Source of the DNA: CAYQLT01 sp964418425
GTDB taxonomy: Bacteria > Bacillota > Limnochordia > Limnochordales > Geochordaceae
Length of the DNA: 64,000 nucleotides
NCBI GenBank assembly: GCA_964418425.1
Contig: CAYQLT010000001.1
Coordinates: 62,001 to 126,000, forward strand
Direction: 5' to 3'
Shown in pieces: positions 1 through 7,961 of the stretch. The position numbers and the translations under genes were made by a program. Below the pieces are notes generated by a model that was not told where the DNA came from, made no database searches, and was given only the letters and a program-made list of their open reading frames with translations. Each line of letters starts with the position of its first letter. Positions within the stretch are counted from its first letter, which is position 1.

Positions 1-702
1 GGCCAGGTGGCTTTGTGGGGCATGGGAGCTGCTGCCGCGGGGTTGACGGGGTTTTATTCGTTTCGCATGCTCGCCCTGGCCTTCACGGGGCGCCCTGCGG
101 GAGCTTCCCGTCGGGAGGCGGGCCACCACAGCCCGGATGGGCCGGCGCAGCGGCGGGCCATGGAGGTGCCGGTGGTGCTGCTGGCCGTTCTGGCGGCCGT
201 CGCAGGCTGGGCGGGGGCGTCGGGGCCCGATTCGCCCGCCGGTCGGATCCTGGGGCCGTTTTTCGAGCGGTACCGGGAGGTGGATCTGGCCGCGGGCGCG
301 GCGGAGGGGGTTGCTCCGGGGGGCCTGGGACCGTGGGCGGCGCTGGCGGCGGCCGGGATCGGGGCGGCCGCCGCGCTGTACCTGTACGGGCCGGGCCGGG
401 GTACCGCCACGTCGCGCCGGCCGGCTCCGGCCGGTGTGGCCAGGCTCTGGGAGGCGGGCTTCTATGTGGACGAGCTGTACCGCCGCGTGGTGGTGACGTG
501 GGTGGTCCGCCTGTCGGGCTGGCTGGAGCGGCAGGTGGAGGCCGGCGGAGTGGACGGCGGGGTGAACGGCGTGGGCGCTTTGGCGGCTGCTCTGAGCGAA
601 GGCCTCGGGCGGCTGCATGCCGGCTTCATCCGCCGCTATGCCCTGGCCGTTCTGGCGGGTGCAACGGCCCTGGCGGCCTGGGCGGTCTTTCGGGTGCCAT
701 GA
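1..702 (+). CDS. nuoL: NADH-quinone oxidoreductase subunit L, C-terminal part (5' end outside window)
   Basis: This is the C-terminal third of the large antiporter-like membrane subunit of respiratory complex I, which helps couple quinone reduction to proton translocation across the cytoplasmic membrane. The frame is open from base 1 and stops at 700-702. It contains hydrophobic segments, then a stretch with an FYVDELYRRVVV motif and the VDGGVNGVG...RRYAL end that is typical of the NuoL lateral helix and last transmembrane segment. NuoM and NuoN lack that tail, which decides the subunit. The next gene, nuoN, follows after 28 nt, so the two belong to one nuo operon that continues to the left of the window. 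The identification is firm; the N-terminus cannot be assessed. Confidence 0.9.
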   Translation, partial: GQVALWGMGAAAAGLTGFYSFRMLALAFTGRPAGASRREAGHHSPDGPAQRRAMEVPVVLLAVLAAVAGWAGASGPDSPAGRILGPFFERYREVDLAAGAAEGVAPGGLGPWAALAAAGIGAAAALYLYGPGRGTATSRRPAPAGVARLWEAGFYVDELYRRVVVTWVVRLSGWLERQVEAGGVDGGVNGVGALAAALSEGLGRLHAGFIRRYALAVLAGATALAAWAVFRVP

Positions 703-730
703 CGGTCTTGGTGCAGGCGGGGGATGGGGC

Positions 731-2242
731 GTGACGTTGGGCCAGGTGATACCGCACGCTGCCTACCCGGCGGCGGTGCTCGCGGCGGGAGCCGTGGCGG
801 TTCTGGTGCTGGAACTGGTGTTGCCCGCCGGGCGGGCGCGGCGGATCTGCATGCCGGTGGCGGTGGTGGCCCTAGCGCTTGCGGGTCTTTGGGCGGCCCT
901 GGGAGGCGGGCCGGCTGCGCAGGCGCAGGAGGAGGCACCGTCCGCCGGCAGCGCCGCGGGCTTGCAGGTGGCACAGGAGGTCTCGGCAGCGGGATCGCCG
1001 GTTGCAATGGACGGGCTCGCCCGGTGGGCGTATGGGGTGGTGGCAGCTTCGGGGGCGGCTACCCTGGCGCTGGCCGCCCCTGAAATCGATAGGGACGAGC
1101 CGGCGGCCTTCTTGGCCTTGTTGCTCCTGGCGGCCCTGGGGATGGGGCTGCTGGCGTCCGCGCAAAACCTTCTCGTCCTGTTTCTGGGGCTGGAGCTTTT
1201 GTCTCTCAGCCTCTACGTGATGGTGGCGTACCGTCGCGACGACCGCCGGGCGCAGGAGGGAGCCCTCAAATACTTCCTGCTGGGTTCGTTTGCGTCCGGC
1301 CTTCTGCTCATGGGGATCGCCCTGGTTTACGGCGCGACGGGGCGGTTCGACTTTGCCGGCGCGGGGCGACTTTCCGCAGAAGGCGAGCAGGGGCTGGTCC
1401 GCCTGGGCATGGCGCTGGTGCTGGCCGGCGTGGGTTTTAAGCTGGCCCTGGCGCCTTTTCACCTGTGGGCGCCGGACGCGTACGAGGGCGCCGGCCTGGG
1501 GGTTGCGGCGTTCATGTCCGTCGCCACCAAGGCGTCGGCCCTGGTGGCCCTTGTCCGCCTGGCCGCCAGCGCTCCCGGCCCCTCGGCCGAGCCGCTGTGG
1601 GCCCTGGCGGCGGTCAGCATGCTGGTGGGCAGCCTGGGAGCCCTGCGGCAGGTAGACTTCCGGCGGCTGATGGCCTACTCGGGCATCGCCAACGCGGGTT
1701 ACCTGCTCATCGCGCTGCCCGGTCTTCAGGCCCTGGGGATCGGGGCCTGTACGTTCTACCTCACGGCCTACCTCTTCGCCAACATGGGGCTGTTTGCCGT
1801 GGCAGCCGCGGTGGAGCACCAACAAGCCCGCACCACCGGCCGCCGGGAGCGGCTGCGGCTTGAGGGCTTCGACGGGCTGGCCGACCGCCATCCCTGGCTG
1901 GCGTGGGCAGGGGTGCTGTTCCTGGTGAGCCTGACGGGTCTTCCTCTCACGGGAGGGTTTGTGGGCAAGTTCCTGCTGGTGCGGGCCGCGGTGGTCGCCC
2001 GCCACGAGTGGCTGGCCGGCGTGCTGGTTGCCTCCACGGCCATCCTGGCCTACCCATACTGGAAGCTGGCCGAGCGGATGCTGCGCCGGGCGCCTCTGCA
2101 GCCCGCCGCGCGGGTACACCGGGCGCCGTTGCCCACCGAGCTGGGGCTGGCGGCCGCCGTTTGCCTGGCGGCGACGGTAGCCCTGGGCGTCGTGCCCCAG
2201 CCCCTCATCCGGCTGGCAATCCGCTGGCTCGGAGCCTCCTGA
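731..2242 (+). CDS. nuoN: NADH-quinone oxidoreductase subunit N
   Basis: About 503 residues, the usual size for NuoN, a polytopic antiporter-like subunit of complex I. The family core is clear: ALKYFLLGSFASGLLL, then GFKLALAPFHLWAPDAYEGA followed by a SVATKASALV stretch, which carry the lysines and histidines of the proton channel. A hydrophilic Gln/Glu/Ala-rich insert of about 40 residues lies between the first membrane helices. The GTG at 731 was chosen because upstream starts in this frame would run into nuoL and the first helix follows directly. It is the last nuo gene here; the next gene is convergent. No nuoM lies between nuoL and nuoN. Confidence 0.92.
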   Translation: MTLGQVIPHAAYPAAVLAAGAVAVLVLELVLPAGRARRICMPVAVVALALAGLWAALGGGPAAQAQEEAPSAGSAAGLQVAQEVSAAGSPVAMDGLARWAYGVVAASGAATLALAAPEIDRDEPAAFLALLLLAALGMGLLASAQNLLVLFLGLELLSLSLYVMVAYRRDDRRAQEGALKYFLLGSFASGLLLMGIALVYGATGRFDFAGAGRLSAEGEQGLVRLGMALVLAGVGFKLALAPFHLWAPDAYEGAGLGVAAFMSVATKASALVALVRLAASAPGPSAEPLWALAAVSMLVGSLGALRQVDFRRLMAYSGIANAGYLLIALPGLQALGIGACTFYLTAYLFANMGLFAVAAAVEHQQARTTGRRERLRLEGFDGLADRHPWLAWAGVLFLVSLTGLPLTGGFVGKFLLVRAAVVARHEWLAGVLVASTAILAYPYWKLAERMLRRAPLQPAARVHRAPLPTELGLAAAVCLAATVALGVVPQPLIRLAIRWLGAS

Positions 2243-2321
2243 CGCGGGCCGCCGGCCCACGATCCCCCGGGCAGGAGGCCGGCGGGAAGGGCACGCCAGC
2301 GGGCCGGGGCTCGGGCCCGTC

Positions 2322-3038
2322 CTACGGCAGGCCGGCGCTGCGCCACGCCCATGCCAGCACCGCCGTCACCAGCAGGGCGGGGAGCAGATTGGCGGTGCGG
2401 ATCTGGGTCGCCCCCACCATGTTGAGGCCGATGGCCGCTACCAGCAGGCCACCTGTCGCGCTCCACGCCTGGATCGTGTACGGATCGAACAGCCGGCCCA
2501 TCCACGCCCCGGCCACCGTCAGCGCCCCCTGGTAGACCAGTACCGTGCCGGCCGACAGAAGCACCCCGGCCCCCATGGTGGAGGCGAAGGCAACGGAGGC
2601 GATCCCGTCCATCACCGACTTGGTCAAAAGCAGGCTGTAGTCACCCATCATGCCGTCGTTGAGGCTGCCCACGATGGTCATGGGGCCCACCACGAACAGC
2701 AGGCTGGAGGCGACGAAGGGGCGGGCCACCCGATCGCCCAGCCATCGCCCGGCATGCCGCTCCACCCACTGCCCGAAGCGCTCCATCGCCTGCTCGATCT
2801 TCCAGCTCTCGCCCAGGTAACCGCCGGCGGCCAGGCTCACCAGCACCATGAGGATGGAGGGACGGGGCCCGTCTGCGGAAAAAGCCTCCAGGGCCATCCG
2901 GGCGCCGATGAAGATCACCGCCAGCCCCAGGGACTGCATGGCCGTCTGGGCGGGGGCGGGCGAGGCCTTGCGGTGTAAAGCCAGTCCCACGCTGCTGCCG
3001 GCCACGATGGCTGCCGCATTGACCAGGGTGCCCGTCAA
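2322..3038 (-). CDS. DUF554 family membrane protein
   Basis: About 238 residues with several hydrophobic segments, matching the DUF554 (YdfK/YqgA-like) family of small integral membrane proteins of unknown transport function. Features I recognise are the N-terminal GTLVNAAAIVAGSSVGL segment, a central SLNDGMMGDYSLLLTKSVMDG stretch (glycine- and serine-rich, typical of the family) and a C-terminal hydrophobic pair. The TTG at 3038 is preferred because a GGGAGG Shine-Dalgarno sits eight bases upstream and the family begins exactly there; the longer open frame upstream is Arg/Pro-rich and unlikely to be translated. It is convergent with nuoN and divergent from the SDR gene, so it is probably its own transcription unit. 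Substrate unknown. Confidence 0.82.
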   Translation of the reverse strand: MTGTLVNAAAIVAGSSVGLALHRKASPAPAQTAMQSLGLAVIFIGARMALEAFSADGPRPSILMVLVSLAAGGYLGESWKIEQAMERFGQWVERHAGRWLGDRVARPFVASSLLFVVGPMTIVGSLNDGMMGDYSLLLTKSVMDGIASVAFASTMGAGVLLSAGTVLVYQGALTVAGAWMGRLFDPYTIQAWSATGGLLVAAIGLNMVGATQIRTANLLPALLVTAVLAWAWRSAGLP

Positions 3039-3180
3039 AACCCTTGCCTCCCGTCCGCCGGCCCTTTCAGGAGGGTAAGCCCTCCTGGCCCCGAAGCGAA
3101 CCTGCAGGGGACGGGCCAGGCCGGCGGCCGTCTTCGCCACAGAGGGCCCCGATCCTGTTTGCATTGGGGGGTGAGGGCCG

Positions 3181-4119
3181 GTGGCGGGAGCATGGGTGGC
3201 GGTCACCGGCGGAACCGGCTTCGTGGGCCGAGCGGTGGTGCGGGCCCTTTTGGCCCGCGGCGCGCGGCCCTCCCTGCTCAAGCGACCGGGGCGAGACTCC
3301 CGGCGTCCCCGGGAAGCCGGCCGCCTGGTGGCCGATGTGGTCAAGGCGGGAGGCCGGGTGGTGGAGGGGGATGTTCACGATCCCGGCGCCCTGGCCGAAC
3401 TGGTGGCCGGAGCTTGCTGCGTGATCCACCTGGTGGGACTCATCCGGGAGCGGGTTCGGGAGGGGCAGACCTTCGAGCGGGTGGTGGTGGAGGGGACCCG
3501 GGCGACGGTTCACGCGGCCCGGGCCGGCGGGGTCCGCCGCCTGGTGCTCATGAGCGCGCTGGGCGCCGACCCCGCTTCGCCGCTTCCCTACCCGCGTACG
3601 AAGGGCCTTTCCGAACAGGTGGCGGCGCAGGCGGGTTTCGACGAACTGGTCATCTTTCGACCTTCGGTGATCTACGGGCCGGGAGACGGGTTTGTGAACA
3701 CGTTGGCCAGGGTCCTGCGGAAAAGCCCGGTCTTTCCCATCTTCGGGGACGGGGCCTACAGGCTTCAGCCGGTATCGGTGGATGTGGTGGCCCAGGCGGT
3801 GGCCCTGGCGGCCACGGCCTCACCGGGCAGGGCGGGCGTGCGCATCTACGACGTGGGAGGGCCACAGACGCTATCGTACCGCCAGCTTCTGGAGGTGCTG
3901 GCACGGGTGCTGCGCCGGCGCGTCCTCTGGGTCTCCATGCCCCTGAGCCTGTCCCGTCTGGTGGCCTCCGCGGGGCAGCACCTTCCAGGTTTCCCCATCA
4001 CCCGCCAGCAGCTGGAGCTTCTGGTGATGGGTAGCGTGGGGGACGCCCGTCCCTTTTACGAGGAGTTCCGGGTGCCCGAAATCGGCTTCGAGGAAGGCGT
4101 TCGGGCATGGCTGGCGTAA
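3181..4119 (+). CDS. Atypical SDR / NDUFA9-like NAD(P)-binding protein
   Basis: 312 residues. The N-terminus carries the Rossmann nucleotide-binding motif GGTGFVGR at residues 10-17, and a YPRTK sequence in the middle fits the YxxxK signature of short-chain dehydrogenase/reductases. The overall pattern (IHLVGLIRE, VLMSALGAD, IFRPSVIYGPGDGF) is that of the atypical SDR group annotated as complex I NDUFA9-like or nucleoside-diphosphate-sugar epimerases. Members bind NAD(P)H; a catalytic reaction is usually not established. GTG start at 3181 follows a G-rich ribosome-binding region. Its position close to nuoL/nuoN makes a link with respiratory quinone or complex I assembly possible but unproven. 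Isocitrate dehydrogenase follows 46 nt downstream. Confidence 0.75.
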   Translation: MAGAWVAVTGGTGFVGRAVVRALLARGARPSLLKRPGRDSRRPREAGRLVADVVKAGGRVVEGDVHDPGALAELVAGACCVIHLVGLIRERVREGQTFERVVVEGTRATVHAARAGGVRRLVLMSALGADPASPLPYPRTKGLSEQVAAQAGFDELVIFRPSVIYGPGDGFVNTLARVLRKSPVFPIFGDGAYRLQPVSVDVVAQAVALAATASPGRAGVRIYDVGGPQTLSYRQLLEVLARVLRRRVLWVSMPLSLSRLVASAGQHLPGFPITRQQLELLVMGSVGDARPFYEEFRVPEIGFEEGVRAWLA

Positions 4120-4165
4120 CGTTGCTGGGGTTGGATCCCGCAGATGCATTGGGGGGCTGACACGG

Positions 4166-5242
4166 TTGAAACATCGGGTGACGTTGATACCGGGGGACGG
4201 TACGGGTCCGGAGCTGGCTGAGGCGGCTCGACGGGTCATCGATGCCCTGGGGGTGGGCATCGAGTGGGAAGAGGTGCACGCGGGCGCGGAGGTGATGGAG
4301 CGCTTTGGGACGCCGCTGCCCGAGGAGGTGCTGGAGTCCATCCGGCGCAATCGGGTGGCTCTCAAGGGGCCCATCACGACCCCCATCGGAACCGGCTTTC
4401 GAAGCGTCAACGTGGCGCTGCGCCAGATCCTGGATCTGTTCGCCTGCGTGCGGCCGTGCAAGCTCTACCGGGGCGTGCGGTCTCGCTACGACCAGGTGGA
4501 CCTGGTGATCGTACGGGAGAACACCGAGGATCTGTACGCCGGGGTGGAGTTTGAGGCGGGTTCCCCCGAGGCTCGGCAGATCGTGGAGTGGAGCCACGGG
4601 AAGATCCGGCCCGAGGCGGCCATCTCCATCAAACCCATCTCCGAGCCGGCCACGCGGCGGATCGTGAAATTCGCGTTCGAATACGCCGTGGCCAACGGGC
4701 GCCGGAAGGTGACCGCGGTCAGCAAGGCCAACATCATGAAGTACACGGACGGCCTGTTTTACCGGGTGGCCCGGGAGGTGGCCAGGGAGTACGAGGGGCG
4801 GATCGCCTACGAAGAGGTCCTGGTGGACAACATGACCATGCAGCTGGTGCAAAAGCCCGAGCTGTACGACGTGCTGGTCCTGCCCAACCTGTACGGTGAC
4901 ATCATCTCGGACCTGGCGGCCGGCCTGGTGGGCGGGCTCGGTGTGGCCCCCGGGGCCAACATCGGGGACGAGGTGGCGGTCTTTGAGGCCATCCACGGGT
5001 CGGCGCCCAAGTACAAGGGGCAAAACAAGGTGAACCCCACGGCCCTCATCCTGTCCGGCATGCTCATGCTGCGTCACCTGGGTGAGCGGGAGGCGGCCGA
5101 CCGGTTGGAGCGGGCCGTGGCCAGGGTGATCGCCGAGGGCCGCTACGTGACGTACGACATGAAGCCGCATCGCGACGACCCCACGGCCGTGGGGACACGG
5201 GAGATGGCCGACGCCATCATCCGGGCCATCGAGGAGTCGTGA
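4166..5242 (+). CDS. NAD-dependent isocitrate dehydrogenase (isocitrate/isopropylmalate dehydrogenase family)
   Basis: 358 residues of the beta-decarboxylating dehydrogenase fold. It would oxidise isocitrate to 2-oxoglutarate in the TCA cycle. The sequence KGPITTPIGTGFRSVNVALR has the Ser-x-Asn substrate-loop arrangement seen in isocitrate dehydrogenases rather than the isopropylmalate loop. NLYGDIISDLAAGLVGG supplies the metal-binding aspartates, and IHGSAPKYKGQNKVNP is the nucleotide-binding region of NAD-using members. The TTG start at 4166 is preceded by GGGGGG 13 bases upstream and gives MKHRVTLIPGDGTGPE, the normal N-terminus. Homoisocitrate dehydrogenase is a less likely alternative. 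It lies in a run with the SDR upstream and the metal-dependent hydrolase 24 nt downstream. Confidence 0.85.
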   Translation: MKHRVTLIPGDGTGPELAEAARRVIDALGVGIEWEEVHAGAEVMERFGTPLPEEVLESIRRNRVALKGPITTPIGTGFRSVNVALRQILDLFACVRPCKLYRGVRSRYDQVDLVIVRENTEDLYAGVEFEAGSPEARQIVEWSHGKIRPEAAISIKPISEPATRRIVKFAFEYAVANGRRKVTAVSKANIMKYTDGLFYRVAREVAREYEGRIAYEEVLVDNMTMQLVQKPELYDVLVLPNLYGDIISDLAAGLVGGLGVAPGANIGDEVAVFEAIHGSAPKYKGQNKVNPTALILSGMLMLRHLGEREAADRLERAVARVIAEGRYVTYDMKPHRDDPTAVGTREMADAIIRAIEES

Positions 5243-5266
5243 TACGGGGAAAGGAGGAGCCGGTCG

Positions 5267-5959
5267 ATGCGGGTGACGTTCTGGGGACACGCGTTCGTGG
5301 AGGTGGCCGGACCCGGGGGCAGTGTTCTCATCGACCCTTACGTCACGGGCAACCCCATCGCCGAGAAGGCGGGAGCTTCGCCCGGGCGCTTCAAGCCCCG
5401 AGCGATCCTGCTCACCCACGGCCATGGGGACCACCTGGGAGATGCGGTCGGGATCGCCACAGCCGGCGCGGCCACCATCGTGGCACCTTTTGAGCTGGCC
5501 ATGTACTGCCAGTCCCGCGGGGCCAGCGTCCACCCGATGCACATCGGCGGAAGCCACCAGTTCGACTGGGGTTGGGTGAAGCTGACGCCCGCCTGGCACG
5601 GGTCGGCCGTGGTGGACGCAGGCGCTATCACGTACACGGGCAACCCCTGTGGCTATCTGCTGCGGATGGGGGATAAGACCCTCTACCACGCGGGCGACAC
5701 GGCCCTGTTCGGCGACATGGCCCTCATCGGCCAGCGCCACCCCATCGACCTGGCCCTCTTGCCCATCGGGGACAACTTCACCATGGGCCCGGAGGATGCC
5801 GTGCATGCGGCGACGCTCCTGAAGGCGCGGCTGGTGGTGCCCATCCACTACGACACCTTCGACGTCATCCGGCAAGACCCCCAGCAGTTCGCCGAGCAGG
5901 CCAGGGCGCAGGGGGTCTCCGTGCGGGTGCTGGCGCCCGGCGAGAGCGTGGAGATTTGA
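5267..5959 (+). CDS. Metal-dependent hydrolase, UPF0173 metallo-beta-lactamase fold
   Basis: 230 residues, the standard length of the UPF0173 family. The zinc-binding HGHGDH motif is at residues 51-56, preceded by LIDPYVTGNP and followed by a YHAGDTALFGDM segment that carries the bridging aspartate, and a late PIHYDTF histidine. These are all the metal ligands expected of an active metallo-beta-lactamase-fold hydrolase. No substrate is known for the family. The ATG at 5267 follows AAAGGAGG with good spacing. It probably shares a transcript with the isocitrate dehydrogenase gene upstream. Confidence 0.85.
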   Translation: MRVTFWGHAFVEVAGPGGSVLIDPYVTGNPIAEKAGASPGRFKPRAILLTHGHGDHLGDAVGIATAGAATIVAPFELAMYCQSRGASVHPMHIGGSHQFDWGWVKLTPAWHGSAVVDAGAITYTGNPCGYLLRMGDKTLYHAGDTALFGDMALIGQRHPIDLALLPIGDNFTMGPEDAVHAATLLKARLVVPIHYDTFDVIRQDPQQFAEQARAQGVSVRVLAPGESVEI

Positions 5960-6028
5960 CGGATCCAAGGCCAGCGGGCCGGGTGGAGTACGGCCCGGTC
6001 GTTCGGGCATCCGGGGGCGGGGGTTTGC

Positions 6029-7048
6029 ATGGGGGTGACGGCCATGCCCAGGACAGCCCGAGCCGGTGCCGATGGCCACCAGGTCCTCCACCTGGCGTGC
6101 GTCCAGGTGAAGTTGCGGGCCGAGGATTACGAGTCGGAAGCCGCCCTGGCCGCCCGGGTGGACGGGTGGATGCGGCGGATCCGGGAACAGGTGGGGCCCG
6201 CAGGACCCGTCTTGGTGGCGTTTCCTGAAGACGTGGGCACCTTTGCCGTCTTTTTCGGCCACGGCGACCTGCTCCGCCGGGCGGACAGCATCGGTGAGGC
6301 GGTGGGCGCTCTCATCCGGCGCCGCCGCCTGGAGGTGGGGTGGCGACGGATCTGCTGCCGGTGCAGCTGGGTTCGGGCCCTGGCGCTGGTGCTGTCGCCG
6401 GAGGTGGAGGCCGCCTACCGCCGCATCTTCTCCGAGGCCGCCCGGCGGTGGCGCTCGTTCGTGGTGGCCGGCTCAGCCGTGCTCCAGGCGCCCGGGCGCC
6501 GGTGCGACGTGTACAACGTGAGCTACGTCTTCGGTCCCAACGGCGAGTTCCTGGGTCGCCAGCCCAAGACGCACCTGACGCCCATCGAGGGCCCGGGGGC
6601 GCTGGACATCACCCCCGCTCCCCTCTCGGAGCTCAACGCGATCCCCACCGCCATAGGTACGCTGGGGGTGGCCATCTGCCTGGACGCTTTCCAGGATTCG
6701 GTGCTGGAGCGCCTGGTGGGGGTGGGCGTGGACCTTCTGGTTCAGCCCTCGGCCAACCCGGGCCCGTGGACGCCCGAGCAGCAGGCCGACTGGAAGCGCA
6801 GCTCGTGGCTGGCGGTGAAGCGTTGGCCCCAGCTTCGCTACGCGCTGAACCCCATGATGGTGGGCCAGCTTCTCGGGCTGGCCTTCGAGGGCCAATCTTC
6901 CATCTGCGCGCACGACCCGGACACCTGGCAGCCCGGGCGTTACCGGGACCTCCCCGATGAGGGCGGATTCGTGCGGGTGGCGCACACCAAAGATGAGGAG
7001 GAGATCCTGGTGGCCACGGTGCCACGGGTGGGGGCGGAGCCGAGCTGA
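6029..7048 (+). CDS. Carbon-nitrogen hydrolase (nitrilase superfamily)
   Basis: 339 residues. The catalytic triad of the nitrilase superfamily is readable: Glu67 in FPEDVG, Lys180 in QPKTHLTP and Cys217 in GVAICLDAF. Enzymes of this type hydrolyse nitriles, amides or carbamoyl groups through a thioimidate or acyl-enzyme on the cysteine. Between Glu67 and Lys180 there is an insertion rich in Arg and Cys (about residues 78-125) not typical of the best-known nitrilase or omega-amidase branches. I cannot assign a substrate. ATG 6029 is used; ATG 6044 is an alternative five codons in. The ABC locus downstream is convergent. Confidence 0.8.
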   Translation: MGVTAMPRTARAGADGHQVLHLACVQVKLRAEDYESEAALAARVDGWMRRIREQVGPAGPVLVAFPEDVGTFAVFFGHGDLLRRADSIGEAVGALIRRRRLEVGWRRICCRCSWVRALALVLSPEVEAAYRRIFSEAARRWRSFVVAGSAVLQAPGRRCDVYNVSYVFGPNGEFLGRQPKTHLTPIEGPGALDITPAPLSELNAIPTAIGTLGVAICLDAFQDSVLERLVGVGVDLLVQPSANPGPWTPEQQADWKRSSWLAVKRWPQLRYALNPMMVGQLLGLAFEGQSSICAHDPDTWQPGRYRDLPDEGGFVRVAHTKDEEEILVATVPRVGAEPS

Positions 7049-7078
7049 GCCGCCGGCAGGCCTGTTTCGACCCGCTAC

Positions 7079-7957
7079 CTACTTACGCAGGTGGCGCAGG
7101 CGAGGATCCATGGCGTCTCGCAACCCGTCCCCGAGCAGGTTCCAACCCAGCACGAAGAGGAGGATGGCGGCCCCCGGAAGCACGACGGTGTGCCAGTAGG
7201 CCAGAGGCTGGCCGGGTCTGCCCAGGATCCAGTTGCGGGAGAAGGCGATCAGCTGGCCCCAGTCGGCGTATCCGGGATCCGCGCCGATGCCGAGAAAGCT
7301 GAAGGTGGCGGCGAACACCACCACGGAGCCCAGGTCAAGGGACGCCTGCACCAGCACCGGGTATATGCAGTTGGGCAGGATGTAGCGCAGCAGCATGCGG
7401 GTCGTGGGCATCCCCATGGCCCGAGCCGCCTCCACGTACTCCATGGCACGGGTCTGCAGCACCCCGGCTCGCATGAGCCGGGCGTACTGCATCCACCCGA
7501 AGGCCACCAGGGTCACGAAGACCGTCCGCAGCCCTTTGCCGATGAGGGTTGCCAGGACGAAGCCGGCCAGCAAGATGGGGAAGGCCATGAAGACGTCGGT
7601 CACCCGCATGAGCAGCTCGTCGAGCGCCCCTCCGTAATAGCCCGACAGGGTTCCCAGCAGGATGCCGATGCTCAGGTTGGCCGCCACCACCGCCACGGCC
7701 ATCGAGAAAGCGGATCGGGCTCCCCACACGATGCCGTGCAACAGGTCGTACTGGCCCTCCGTCGTCCCCAGGGGAGCCCCCGGCGAGGGCGGGCGGGGCT
7801 CGATGGTCCATCCCAGGCGGGCGATCCGGTACGGTTCGTGGGGGTAGCGGGGGGGCGAGATGTAGGGGGCGGCCACCGCCACCGCGACGAAGCCCAGTAC
7901 CAAGACCAGGCCCAGCAGGGCCAGGGGGTTTCGCACCAGTCTGCGCAGCACCTCCAC
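7079..7957 (-). CDS. ABC transporter permease, DppC/OppC type
   Basis: 292 residues with an N-terminal membrane helix, a periplasmic loop of about 60 residues and a five-helix permease core (BPD_transp_1). The coupling EAA motif is readable as EYVEAARAMG...ILPN around the middle of the protein. Such subunits pair with a DppB/OppB-type permease to import peptides, nickel or glycosides. It is the last gene of a minus-strand operon, starting only four bases after the stop of the partner permease. No ATPase gene follows; the next gene is the convergent nitrilase-like gene. Confidence 0.9.
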   Translation of the reverse strand: MEVLRRLVRNPLALLGLVLVLGFVAVAVAAPYISPPRYPHEPYRIARLGWTIEPRPPSPGAPLGTTEGQYDLLHGIVWGARSAFSMAVAVVAANLSIGILLGTLSGYYGGALDELLMRVTDVFMAFPILLAGFVLATLIGKGLRTVFVTLVAFGWMQYARLMRAGVLQTRAMEYVEAARAMGMPTTRMLLRYILPNCIYPVLVQASLDLGSVVVFAATFSFLGIGADPGYADWGQLIAFSRNWILGRPGQPLAYWHTVVLPGAAILLFVLGWNLLGDGLRDAMDPRLRHLRK

Positions 7958-7961
7958 GGCC

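Noticed and set aside
1..702. First gene as nuoM
   Set aside because: The C-terminal VDGGVNG and terminal helix pattern belongs to NuoL.
2243..2321. Bidirectional terminator between nuoN and the DUF554 gene
   Set aside because: A short GC hairpin exists (gggcc/ggccc), but there is no T-run on either strand.
4166..5242. 3-isopropylmalate dehydrogenase (leuB)
   Set aside because: The substrate loop has the isocitrate-type Ser-Val-Asn-Val arrangement and no other leu genes are near.
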